Below are positions 23,122-33,015 of a stretch of 64,000 nucleotides of DNA, one piece after another. A program made the position numbers and the translations under genes. Under the pieces are notes generated by a model. It searched no databases. It was given only the letters and a program-made list of their open reading frames with translations, and was not told where the DNA came from. Source of the stretch: Bettongia penicillata ogilbyi (Eukaryota > Chordata > Mammalia > Diprotodontia > Potoroidae); the NCBI GenBank assembly GCA_023548195.1, contig JAJHZJ010000496.1, positions 4,826,001-4,890,000 of the forward strand. The letters run 5' to 3'. Positions within the stretch are counted from its first letter, which is position 1; every line of letters starts with the position of its first letter.

Positions 23122-23167
23122 TTATACACACACGTGTGTGTGTGTGTACATATATATATATATATTT
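23122..23167. repeat. CA/TG palindrome plus (TA)n in the HAL1 3' UTR
   Basis: CACACACGTGTGTG is self-complementary and is followed by (TA)n, then a G-rich run at 23168. It is a potential Z-DNA or cruciform site. Confidence 0.85.
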
Positions 23168-24019
23168 TGCGGGGGGGAGGAGAAAAGGAGAAATGGAAAG
23201 GGGCCAATTATCTCTCATAAAAATGGCAAGAGAAAGCTTTTTCAATGGAGAGGAAATGGAGGAGGTGGAAGGAAAAGGAAAAGGAAAAGGAGGAGAGGAA
23301 AAAAGTGAAGCTTACTTTCATCACATTTGGCTTAAGGAGGGAATAACATGCAAACTCAATTTGATACGAAAACCTATCTTACACTACAGGAAAGTAGGGG
23401 AGAAGAGGCTAAGTGGGGGTATGAGGGGATGATAGAAGTGTGGGCAAATGGGAGAACTGGGATAATTAGAAGTAAACACTTTTGGGGAGGGATAAGGTCA
23501 AAAGAGAGAATAGAATAAATGGCAGGGCAGGTTAGGATGAAGGAAAATATAGGTAGTCTTTTACAACATGACTATTATGGAAGCCTTTAGCAAAACTCTG
23601 CATGTATAGCCTATATTGAATTGCTTGCCTTCTCAGTGGGGATGTGTGGGGAGGAAGAAAGGGAGAGAAGTTAGAACTCAAAGTTTTAGGTTCGAATGTT
23701 GAGAATTGTTTTTGCATGTTACTGGGAAATAAGAAATACAGATAATGGAGTATATAAATCTATCTTGCTCTACAAGAAAAGAGAGAAGATGTTGATAAGG
23801 GAAGGGAGGGGTGTGATAGAAGGGAAGGTATATTTGGGGAAGGGGCTATCAGAATGCACAGAGTTTTGGGGTTGAAGGGTGGAGAGATGGGGAGAATGAA
23901 ACTCAAAATCTTATTGAAATGATTGTTGAAAACTAAAAATAAGTCAATAAATTGGAAAAAAAGAAAAACAATATGACTACAAGAAAGAAAAAGAGAAATC
24001 ACTACCAACAAAACCAAAA

Positions 24020-25800
24020 CTTCAATCCTGCCCATCACCTGTGACTCTTTCCCCAGGGATTCACCCAACATAATTGTGATCTTCACTTTCTTCTAACATT
24101 TCTAAAGTACCAGAAACACAATTTGATCATCTAATTCTTATTCCTTATTCTCATCTATAATCAATTCTTCTTTTTCTGCCATACAAATCTTTGATGACAC
24201 CCTTTCCAATAGTTACTTCTTTAGAGTTTCATATTGGTTATATACATTGTTGCTTATTTCCATGTACCATGATTTGCTTTACCATTCTCCATCATATGAT
24301 ATACATATTTAGTTTTTTGGAATTATGGTGTTCTAGGTCTTGCTGTCACTCAACAATACTGGAAAAATGTTTGTGGGCTTTTCTGTACATTGCAACTTTC
24401 CTAAAATAATCCAGCCTCTTTCTCTTCTTTTTTACTCTGTGTACAATTCATTGCATTCCTTTCTACAACATGTCTCACCTTTATAAGGTGTTCATTCAGA
24501 TGCGAAATCTGGGCAATAGATATTTTTTATCCATTTGCTTTTTCCTGTGTGGATGGATAGGTCCAGTTCTTTGAATGATAACAAATCTCTTCCAAGAGGC
24601 TGTGCAATATTCTGGAACTTGAAGTAAAAATAATGCCATATGCAAACAGGAGCATCTGGAGGGTATCATTGTCCACAGGAGGTCTCTACTTCATTTTGTG
24701 CACTGGATCTTTTCCATCACAGTTGTGGATACTCTTGGCAAATGTACATTTGTTTGTTTTATGCCTCTCCTAATATTTATTATGAAACCATCATTAGACA
24801 GCATTCTTTCTGTTCTATTTTCCAAGGACCCTTGAATAATCTGAATTTTTTATTATAAAAGAACCATCAAGATAACATTTTGTTATGTTCTGCTGGATGC
24901 TTCTTTTCTTTTTTTTTTTGTAATCAGCAAAACATAAGCACAATTACATCTCATATATACATATATATCAGTCAACTATGACGTGAAAAAGATGTGATTC
25001 ATTGGTGAATATAGTTTATGAAAATCTTATGCCCTACTAATAGCCTCATCAAGGTTGCTCTCAAGTCACTGTAGATAATAGTCATGAAAATTTTATGTGG
25101 ATGGAAGATTAGGCAAATATGTTGCTAATTGATATTTTCTGGGTCACCTCAATTTTTTATGGAATTAATAAAGCCAAAAATTTGTTTTATACCTTAGTAT
25201 CTTTCATACTTTTAGATATTCTCTATATTCTTTCATAGTTATATCATCATAATGGATGTCTTCCATATATATTCTTGAAGAAATATAACTATTTTCCAGT
25301 CTTTATCTCTTTGTTGGTATTTCTGCTTCCTCTGTAAACATCTCCGGGACTGTGATATTAGAGCACTTGTGTGCATATTGATGGTATGGAGAAAATGGTT
25401 TACTCTTTTAAGTTTTGCAGATCTTTTCCATTTTTCTTCTATTTGCAGTTTTTAGAATTTCATCTTCGAATGGACTTGAGATGACTTTATTTAGTTAGAT
25501 ATGTTGCCAAACTTTTTAAAACTGGTGTTATCCCTCACTGTTTCACTGTGTTTTATGAGAAAATACTGATCACCATCATCCATCCATTATTCTTTTTCTT
25601 AACATAGTATTGCTGTGGTTATAGTTTAACTTTCTATTACCTTTGGCAAGCTAGCCAAATTTTTTTCTGACTAATGGTCTTCCCGAGTTTCTTTGGTAGC
25701 ACCTGTTTACCTTGGTTTAAATTCTGGATGAAATTATTATAGTCAATGACAACATCAATTCTACTGCCTACTTCTAACTTTAATTTTTTTTCAATAGTTT
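24020..25800 (-). mobile_element. RTE/BovB-like LINE reverse-transcriptase relic
   Basis: Minus-strand reading in shifting frames recovers the RT order of RTE/BovB-type LINEs. A pre-RT DYNNFIQNLNQ segment lies at about 25760. At about 25030 a stretch matches the fingers motif ESNLDEAISR followed by a degraded FHKLYSPMNHIF. LLFAYGIIF is at about 24630-24650, in the position of the FADD box. Next come FKELDLSIHTGKSKW, then a thumb/C-terminal GKGVIKDLYGRKRR at about 24200 and a RNVRRKRGRPQ-like end near 24080. The catalytic Asp pair is changed to Tyr-Gly and there are many stops, so it is long dead. Clade placement is by motif order only. Confidence 0.6.
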
Positions 25801-25875
25801 GCTTAAATAATTATTTAAGTAATTAAATAATTAATAATAAATTATTAACCAATAAGTTTGCTTAAATAATTAATC
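25795..25875. repeat. AT-rich palindrome within a local duplication
   Basis: CTTAAATAATTATTTAAG (25802-25819) is a perfect 18-bp palindrome. AGTTTGCTTAAATAATTA occurs at about 25796 and again at about 25855, a direct repeat about 60 bp apart. Confidence 0.7.
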
Positions 25876-26680
25876 TTCTAAATTGTATACATATCTTTTT
25901 TCTCATCATTGTTCTTTCTTAGAAATACAATAAATAGAATAATTAAAGCTATTATGATATTCCAGTGCTGAGGCCTGACACCTCTCTGGCTTAGTGGATG
26001 CAGTCAGCTAGAGCCTGTGGTCTCCTGGTTTGGTTTTGAGAAATCCAAATTTCACTTTGTACCACAATGGAACACACTGGAGCAAGTTTTTTGCAGAAGA
26101 AGGATACAATTTTTTTGATTGTCTCTAACAGGAAGAAAAACTAGAATTAGTAGGTAGATGAGAAAAATCTTGAAAGTAATTGTTGTCTGAAAGGGCAATG
26201 GACTGCCTTGCCTTGAGTTATAGTGAGTTCTTCATCTCTGAAGGTCTTCACACATATGCATCTCAGATATGACAGAGAAGATTGTTGTTTTAAGTTTAAA
26301 ATGGACTAGATGACCTGTTGACCTATTTTGTCCCTTCTCAATCTGAGGTTCTATAATATACACTATAGATCCAGGTTAGGTGTTTATCTTGCTTACTAAA
26401 AGCACAAACTAAATATCTTAGTGATCTTGAATAACCATAAAAGTTTCTCTGGATTATGAAAGAGTTGATTAGATATTTGCATAAAATGCATAGCATTATA
26501 AAAGTCAGGCCAGTCAGAGAAAATTAAGACTTTCAGTAATTTTTGAATCCCATGTCCTTTTGTCATCAGTGGACAGAGGGCAATGTTGGGAGAATTTATA
26601 GATATCACCCTGAGTATTATTCAGGGAGGGCCATTCAAAGGTTGCTCCTCATTAACTCTACTCTGTTCTATGTTTGAGAG
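25876..26680. other. Unassigned 0.8-kb stretch
   Basis: No recognised repeat or gene. Confidence 0.45.
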
Positions 26681-26850
26681 TCAATGGGGATTTAGGCTTT
26701 GTAAGATTTCATTCCAACCCCATTTCTGATATTAACTAGTTATGTGACTATGACAAGTTACTTCACCTGTATCTGCTAAGTTATAGATCAAGTGTGATCT
26801 CCACTGCTGGAAAGAATTCCCTGCTAACAAAAATCACACGTTCTTTTCCT
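26680..26850 (+). mobile_element. WSINE-like SINE
   Basis: 'TTAACTAGTTATGTGACTATG', 'CAAGTTACTTCACCTGTATC' and 'GAATTCCCTGCTAACAAAAATC' fit the family core and 3' end. It is cut by, or abuts, the LINE at 26852. Confidence 0.6.
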
Positions 26851-26851
26851 A

Positions 26852-27258
26852 TCCTGTGTAGACTACTTTATGGAGAACTCACACAGGGCAAGTATTCATA
26901 TAGTGGTCGGAAGAAGCTATACAAGGACACTCTCAAAGTCTCTTTTAAGAACTTTGGAATTGCTTGTGTGACATGGGAGACGATGGCACAGGATCACTCA
27001 GCATGGCATCCCCATATGAGAAAGGGTGCTGTGGAAAGCAGAATTGAAACAGCTCAAAGAAAATGCAGGAAGCACAAATTTGGAATATCCCCCCCAAATG
27101 TTCACATGGACTGTCTTTGCCTGACCTATGATAGAGCACTCTGGTCTCATATTGGTCTGATCAGCCACGGTAGGACACATGGAAATTTGGCTTTAGATAG
27201 TGGTGTCATTTTGGTCCTCTTTGAGAATGAAGGACAGCCACCGTGTAGTAACTAAGTA
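26852..27258 (+). mobile_element. Finger-bearing RTE-like LINE, 3' end (copy A)
   Basis: Translation gives LLYGELTQGK followed by KDTLKVSFKNFGI, the C-terminal region shared with the minus-strand copies at 52582 and 56398. A degraded finger (CLTY...HIGLISHGRTH) has its second Cys changed to Tyr. The nucleotide end TTTTGGTCCTCTTTGAGAAT precedes GAAGGACAGCCACC. It is 5'-truncated to about 0.4 kb and the frame stays open across 153 codons. Confidence 0.78.
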
Positions 27259-27259
27259 G

Positions 27260-27525
27260 AGGAGCTAGGAGGCAGAAAGACCTGGCTGAAATTTGGCCTT
27301 AAGGGAATGTCTGTGTAAGTGACTTTACCTCCTTTAACCTCAGTTTCCTCATCAGTAAAATGAGAATATTAATAATAGTACTTACCTCCCAGAGTTATTG
27401 CAAGGATATAAAGATTATATTTATAGATTATAGATTATCATTAAATTAAATTAAAGATTATATTATATTTGCAAACCTGAAAGTGCTACATAAATGTTAG
27501 CTATTATGATTAGGATTATCATTAA
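27260..27525 (+). mobile_element. MIR SINE with internal AT-rich expansion
   Basis: 'CAGTTTCCTCATCAGTAAAATG', 'AGAGTTATTGCAAGGATATAAAG', then a TTATAGATTA patch (27405-27465), and 'AAAGTGCTACATAAATGTTAGC' at the end. Confidence 0.85.
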
Positions 27526-27719
27526 GGACAATGGGCTTCCAAATAAAATTATTTTTACATAAATATAATATCACACATTATTACACATAATATGCATTTT
27601 TATATAACACAAAAATATACTGTATTAATATATATGCATACACAGTAATAGATGCATAGCATATAAAATTGCATATAGTTATGTTTTAACATATCAGTTT
27701 GCATTTAGGATGGTACAGT
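27526..27719. other. AT-rich unassigned DNA
   Basis: Mostly A and T with TATGCAT and CATATA motifs. Nothing else seen. Confidence 0.5.
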
Positions 27720-28440
27720 ACCACTCCACTCTAGAACTCTGCTTCTTTGAAGAGAAGGTCCAGTCTTGGGCACTCCTACTTTCACAACATTTCACCCTGA
27801 CCTTTCTCTCCACTTTAAAGCTCCCCTTTAATTCTGTCCTATATAATCCCTCCACCAGATAATTGCAACAGTCTTCTAACTGGTCTCCCTGCCTCAAGCC
27901 TCTCACCAATTTACTCCATCCTCCACACAGCTTTAGTGCAGAGCTGATTGTGCCACCCCTGCTACTTAATAAACTCCAGTGGTTTGCTATTGCCCTGAGA
28001 GCAAAATCTAAGCATCTCTCTGTGCAATGCTATGCAGAGCTAGCCCTTGGATAGAGTCCTTCTCACATTCTGGGACCCAGAATGGCCTTCTCTCTCTTCC
28101 TCATGCATGATCTTCTGCATCTTGCCTGGACTGAACTCTCTCCTTACCATGGGAGTCTCTCTTTGCCTTTGAGACATGACTCCAACACTACCTCCTGCAT
28201 AAACCCTGCCTGATCTACAAAATCACTCATAGTGTTCATCCCAGGCTCTCTTCTCTTTAAGTCTTTTGTATATATTTGCACCGATTCAATTTGTATGATG
28301 TTGGAATTGTGGTCTCCCTCATTAGAGTGTCAGCTTCTTAAAAGAAGGAATTGTTGATTCTTTATTCTTGTATCTCTAGCTTGGAATGGTATCTAGCACA
28401 GAGTGGGCCATTAACAAATACTTGCTGATGCATTGACTGA
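27720..28440 (+). mobile_element. L2 LINE 3' region, 0.7 kb
   Basis: 'AACTGGTCTCCCTGCCTCAAG', 'CCATCCTCCACACAGC', 'AAACTCCAGTGGTTTGCTATTG', 'TGGACTGAACTCTC' and the tail 'GAGTGTCAGCTTCTTAAAAG', 'TAGCACAGAGTGGGCC' give a continuous L2 ORF2 C-terminal region plus 3' end. Confidence 0.88.
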
Positions 28441-28532
28441 GAGCAGGGATGTGGGGAAAGAAATATCAGGGGAACCACACAAGTTTCTCTGTGCTGATAA
28501 CATCATTCATCCCTTTGTATATGGCAGATTTA

Positions 28533-28857
28533 TACACACACACACACACACACTATGTGTGTATGCACACCAAAATATGTATATATTTGTGTATATATCA
28601 TAAATAGGTACTTTACATTTATTTATGTTGTATACAATATATAATATTAGAATGTTTGTATTATGTGTTACATATGTTACATACACAGACACATACATGC
28701 ATATTTATATATGCTTATGTATATGTCATCATATGTGACATATGGAAATGGTCTATCATTTTGTCACTTGGGGAAGTTCAGGTATGAGATCTGTTTTCAA
28801 TATTATGGCATGTGTACTTGTGTGTGTGTGCGTGTGTGTGTGCGTGCGTGTGTGTGC
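28533..28857. repeat. Two dinucleotide patches
   Basis: (CA)n at 28533-28553 and (TG)n with GC variants at 28811-28857. The DNA between them is TA/TG-rich low-complexity sequence with TACATATGTTACATA motifs. Confidence 0.85.
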
Positions 28858-28861
28858 TGAA

Positions 28862-29100
28862 CCTGTGAGGGGAAAACTCACTTAGGAAACTTTTCCAGTG
28901 CAAATCAGTAGCTGTTCTGCAGTTTGTAGTCATAGAAAATTGTCTAGTGTACTTACAGAAGTTAGCTGATTTGTCTAGTGTCACAAAGTTGGCATGCGTC
29001 AGTAATGGCACTTGAACTCTGACTATCCTGAGAAAGAATATTTAACCTCAGACCTTCTGGATTCAGCCTAGGTCTCTATTCTATACAGTATATTGCCTCT
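28862..29100 (-). mobile_element. WSINE-like SINE
   Basis: 'CCAGTGCAAATCAGTAGCTG', 'TCTGCAGTTTGTAGTCATAG', 'TAGTGTCACAAAGTTGGC' and 'GCACTTGAACTCTGAC' are the reverse of the family order. Confidence 0.68.
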
Positions 29101-29508
29101 CAATCCATAATCTCTACTTGTTTAGTGATGAAAGAAAAATTGAAAACATCCCCTTGAGTGATAAAGGGGTGATACCTGGTCTTACACTTGGTGAAGAAGA
29201 CTCATATTGCAGTTCTCATTTCTCCTCTGTTGCCACAGACTAGACCCATGATTTGTTCAGGGGTTAGATCAGAGGACATGGGAGGTCTCCTCCTACTCTG
29301 GGCTTTTTAGTTTTTATGGTTCTCTGTTGCCAAGGGAATTCATGTAAGCATTTATTTATTTATTAAGTAAACTAACAATGTGTGTAAAGGGAGCATCACC
29401 CAGCCCCAGGCAGAGAGCAGATGGGAGGGTTGGAGAGATTTTTCTTTTCAAAGTCAATGACGCCTCTCCCCCTTTCTTTCACTGGTGGCTAACATGAGAC
29501 TTAGCAAT
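29101..29508. other. Unassigned stretch
   Basis: No recognised repeat or gene. Confidence 0.45.
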
Positions 29509-29762
29509 AACAGCTTGGTGGTGCAGTGGATAGGGTGCCTGACCTGGAGTCAGAAAGATCAGAGTTCAAATCTGACCTCAGACACTTATTAGATGTGTGA
29601 CCCTTGGCAAATCACTCAACCCTGTTTGCCTCAGTTTCCTCATCTGTAAAATGACCTGAAAATGATAAATTAATTAATTTGCCAAGTATCTTTGCCAAGA
29701 AAATCCAAATTATGTCACAGAGAATCAGACGTGAATGAAATGACCGAACAGGAACAACATGT
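29509..29762 (+). mobile_element. MAR1-like tRNA-derived SINE, full length
   Basis: The clearest copy in the window: GGTGGTGCAGTGGATAGGGT (A-box region), GAGTTCAAATCTGACC (B-box region), then TTAGATGTGTGACCCTTGGC. CTCAGTTTCCTCATCTGTAA and a tail with AAGTATCTTTGCCAAGAAAA and GAATCAGACGTGAATGAAATG complete it. Only about 10% of sites look changed, so it is younger than the MIR copies. Confidence 0.93.
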
Positions 29763-30370
29763 TGTTCGTCTTCGTTCATGCTTCCTTGTACGAAGGGCTG
29801 TGAATGGTGTACTATTGGCAACAAACATTGCTTTGGTGATTGGTAATTTCCATTGTTATGAAAAGTAGCAAAGACAATATTTCCTGCTCTTCTTCATAAA
29901 AGTCAATGGCCTTTTCTTTCCTTCTAATACCATAGATCTATAAATTGTATGATTCGTTCTGTTTCATAAATATGTCACCCTTAGTTGGGTAAGATTTCTC
30001 AAGTTAACTCAAGTATAGAGTGCTCACTCAACACATCAATGGATCCCATATGGACAAGGATACACATTTGAAGCTATTGTCCATGTGGAGAGAGGAGGTG
30101 TGAAGAGGGTTCTGTAGAAAACATTGAGGGAGCACTGCTCTAAGATCCTGTGTTTTTCTTTCTATTGTACAGCCCACTTTTATTTTATTAGACTTTTTAT
30201 TTTAAGGTTGTAATGAGTTAAATATTTGTTTTCATTAATTAATTCCTTTGGTGTAATTTTCATCCCCTTATTCTTTAAGTTCTTTGGGATTTTGATTTGT
30301 TTTGCTTTCACTTATTTGAGTCTAGTCTCTTTCCACAGACCTCCACTCTTCTTGTCCAGTCCTTTTGGTC
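29763..30370. other. Unassigned stretch
   Basis: No recognised repeat or gene. Confidence 0.45.
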
Positions 30371-30371
30371 T

Positions 30372-31085
30372 CCTCTGTAGTATAGTAGAAATAACGATGA
30401 CTTTAGAATCAGAAGGCCAGCATTCTGATCCTAGCTTTCTCATGTATCAAGTGTGGAGGGGTGCATGGGGTGTTCAGGAAGACCAGAACACTGGTGTGAT
30501 GCCTGCTGTGCCATTTGCAGGGCTGCTTATCTACCTTTAATGTCCACCTTCACCCTATGATTCCAAGAACTTGTAGCATGCAAAGTGGTTACATCCCAGT
30601 GAAACCATCTCAACAGACAGGATAGGTTGAGGGTAAGTGATGTGAGTTAGTGGGGTGTCCTGCCCCAAGCAAGTGAAGACTTCCTCAGGTGGAGTGGATG
30701 GATGAGAACAATTTGTTCCAATGGACATGGAAGCAGCTGAAATTAACTCTGTGAGAGGTTGGAGCTTGGTCAGACTTTGAAGATGCCAAGGTCATCCACT
30801 GCACCTTGGGCCACTGCCAGTTGTTTTGACATTTGTCTTGTTATTAGACTTCAATGACTCTGGAAGAGAGAGGCTGATGACTTTGTGCAGCTCTGCCTCA
30901 TTTAAGTTCAATCCATATGCAAGTCGAGACATCTCCCTGTGATTCCTCTTCAAAACAAGGACAAATAACCTCATGTGTAGAATACTGGGCAAGTCATTCA
31001 ACTCTGCTAGGCCTCACTCTAAAATGAAAGGGTTGAACCAGGTGGCCTTTTGGGTCTTTTATAACTGATTCTTTGAAACTCCCTG
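30372..31085 (+). mobile_element. MIR-type SINE split by an RTE-SINE
   Basis: The left part (30372-30447) has TAGTAGAAATAACGATGACT, AGAATCAGAAGGCCAG and CTTTCTCATGTAT. The right part (30970-31085) resumes with CTGGGCAAGTCATTCAACTC and AAAATGAAAGGGTTGAACCA. The copies of CTCATGTRT at both junctions are the insertion's TSD. Confidence 0.7.
30448..30969 (+). mobile_element. RTE-mobilised SINE, full length with TSD
   Basis: This 522-bp insert is flanked by CTCATGTAT (30439-30447) and CTCATGTGT (30970-30978), a 9-bp TSD with one difference. Its body carries AAGAACTTGTAGCATGC, CCAAGGTCATCCACTGC, TGACTCTGGAAGAGAGAGGC and CTCTGCCTCATTTAAGTTC. Its right end CCTCTTCAAAACAAGGACAA resembles the 3' end of the RTE-like LINE at 27200-27250. 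It lacks a poly(A) tail. Sense strand is therefore plus. Confidence 0.8.
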
Positions 31086-31087
31086 TA

Positions 31088-31215
31088 TGTCTTTGGGCAA
31101 ATAATTTTTCCTTTCTGGATTTCAGATTTCAGCTACAAATTGAAAAAGTTGAATTCAACCTCAGAAATATCTCTTAAGTCTCTTCCATCTCTAAATCTGT
31201 GATCATATGGTCCTT
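31088..31215 (+). mobile_element. MIR-type SINE, 3' part
   Basis: 'GTCTTTGGGCAAATAATTTTTC' and 'AAGTCTCTTCCATCTCTAAATC' match a CORE-SINE with the CCTTCCAGCTCTAAATCTATGA tail. Confidence 0.6.
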
Positions 31216-31244
31216 GAATTGGCTCCAATGTTGGTATCTCTTTT

Positions 31245-31600
31245 CTTTTCCACTACAAGGTGATTATGTTAATTTGCTGCTGTAAATTGTATGTCTACTC
31301 TATTCCATTGATCTGGCTTTCTATTTCTTAGCCAGTACAAGGTAGTTTTTTTCTTCTTTATTTTATTTTCTTAATTTATGTAATAAAACAAGCATTTCCA
31401 TCACACAGTATAATGAAAAGACCTTTGTACATGAAACTGCAAATCTACTATGCACAACTTTCTATTCCTTTCAAACACAACAAAATTACCATGCATATTT
31501 CTTTTTTTCCCTCTTTCCCTCCTCCCTTCAACTCATCCCCATAAAGTATGATTCAAAATTCTTCCTCATTTGTACCATTTTTTCATGATTCCCATTTCTG
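31245..31600 (-). mobile_element. L1 ORF2 / 3' region fragments
   Basis: 'TCTATTCCATTGATCTGGCTTTC' and 'TTAGCCAGTACAAGG' match reversed L1 ORF2. The following 'TGAAACTGCAAATCTACTATGC' and 'TTCCTTTCAAACACAACAAAATTACC' look like reversed marsupial L1 3' sequence. Confidence 0.5.
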
Positions 31601-32885
31601 AAATGTGTTCACTGACTTGGACTTTCAGCTTAAAAAAAAATCACCCTAAGCTACTCAATTCCATTCTTGCTCTAAAGACTTCCACAGAACTCCAAGAAGG
31701 TGCAGAACAGCCAATGGAAAGCATAAGAAAAAGTGGACAGGCTGCTATACATTACTGTATAGATTTTCCAGACTGACTTTAAGAACATCCTATAAGCATC
31801 CCCTAGTGTAATTGCCCAACCAAGAGCATCAGTGGGATTTCACTTGATTAAAATGGTAGCAGATATAGTAAATTTTATAATCTACAAATAAAAGAGCTTC
31901 CTATGATGTGGTCAGGTGATATCTCATGAGTTAATTGTTCTGGTTAATTATTCAGTTGCTTATCTGGTGCTCTAAGCATTTTGGATAAGCATTATTTGTT
32001 CTTTGGGTTTAAAAAATAAAACAGAATCTCTAATAAATAGCCAGTCTCCTGCCAATATCTTTGTTGCTTAGTTCACTCATAGGTATTAAGGGAAGACATA
32101 CAGAGCTGTAGTTTGGAACCCAGGCACCTGGCACACATTTAATTGAGTAGGTTGTGGGGTGGGGTGGTGGCAATAACAAAAAGCAGATTCTGAGTGTAGC
32201 TATAGTCTCAGTGGGAGGAGAGGAAGCCCATTTCTCAGATGGTCTAGCCCTTGGCTGTGTTGGAGTTGGATGCTTTGGCTATATGACCTGGCATTTGGTA
32301 GCTTGGGGAGGTTTCCCTGCATGGCCCTGTGGATATGTAGGAAACTCAAAGGCAAGGGGAAGGAGTAGTTGTTGCCACGGGGTGGAAGCAGTTTCTTCCA
32401 GAGAGGAAACATGCCCCCTCAAATGTTGGCACCTAGGTCATAGGTCTATTTGCCTCCTACTAACTATGATTCTAAATTGAATATCAAGTAATTATTGTGC
32501 ATCATTCTTGTGCCCTGACTCTACATAGGTAGACAGATTTCATTGTAAGTTAGCTCAGAATATAGGTCTCTGGTTCAATATTCAGTGTTTTCTGATTTCA
32601 TTTGCTTGGCTTGCCTTGACACAATACAGATCCCTCAGCAACTCAATAGTCTTTGACAATGACTGTGCCTGAAAAGCTCATCCCCCTCTAACCTACCAGG
32701 TGACAGGCTTCTCTGAGCTTAGCTCAGCTGATCCAGAATGGCAGGCACAGTCCATCCCTAAGTCTTGCCAACTTGGCAGGACTCCCCTGAGTTTGTGTAC
32801 AGTTGGCATTACCTTGTGAGACCAAAGCCAAATCCCCACCATGAAGAGGCATTAATGGAGAACTTTTGTGAAGATGGGGTAGGCA
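31601..32885. other. Unassigned 1.3-kb stretch
   Basis: No repeats recognised. 31790-32030 is AT-rich with two TTAATTA/TTAATTG cores and could be conserved non-coding DNA. 32150-32480 has a 108-codon frame without a domain. Confidence 0.4.
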
Positions 32886-32887
32886 TA

Positions 32888-33015
32888 GGAACTGGACCTG
32901 TGATTTCAGTGGCATTGGGGAATCTCTACCAATGTTGGCCAGCAATTATAGCTTTAACAAGGTGCCTAGAAAACTGTTAAGTCCTTTACCCAAGTTTACC
33001 CAACTGGAAGTCTAT
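32888..33015 (-). mobile_element. WSINE-like SINE, 3' part
   Basis: 'GGACCTGTGATTTCAGTGGC', 'GGGGAATCTCTACCAATG' and 'AGGTGCCTAGAAAACTGTTAAG' are the reversed family 3' end. Confidence 0.72.

Larger units (their letters stand above)
21238..23985 (+). mobile_element. HAL1-type half-L1 (ORF1-only LINE), copy 2
   Basis: This is the best preserved L1-lineage element in the window, about 2.75 kb long. It begins with the L1-type 5' start GGAGTCAAGATGATGGAG, then a 5' UTR. A coiled-coil ORF1 N-region follows (about 21930-22360, broken by stops) and then a clean 210-codon ORF1 C-region (22366-22998). From 23000 it runs straight into a 3' UTR with a (CA)/(TG)/(TA) patch, a G-rich polypurine tract (23168-23310) and the terminus ATTGTTGAAAACTAAAAATAAG plus an A-rich tail at about 23970. 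There is no ORF2, which makes it HAL1-like and dependent on L1 in trans. The copy at 11900-14070 has the same structure. Confidence 0.85.

Noticed and set aside
29509..29762. tRNA gene
   Set aside because: A- and B-box-like sequences are present, but they belong to the head of a MAR1-like SINE. No cloverleaf with anticodon arm was supported.
32154..32480. Gly/Cys-rich 108-codon frame in a GC-richer patch as a small gene
   Set aside because: No start context, domain or splice structure. The GC rise is local and modest.
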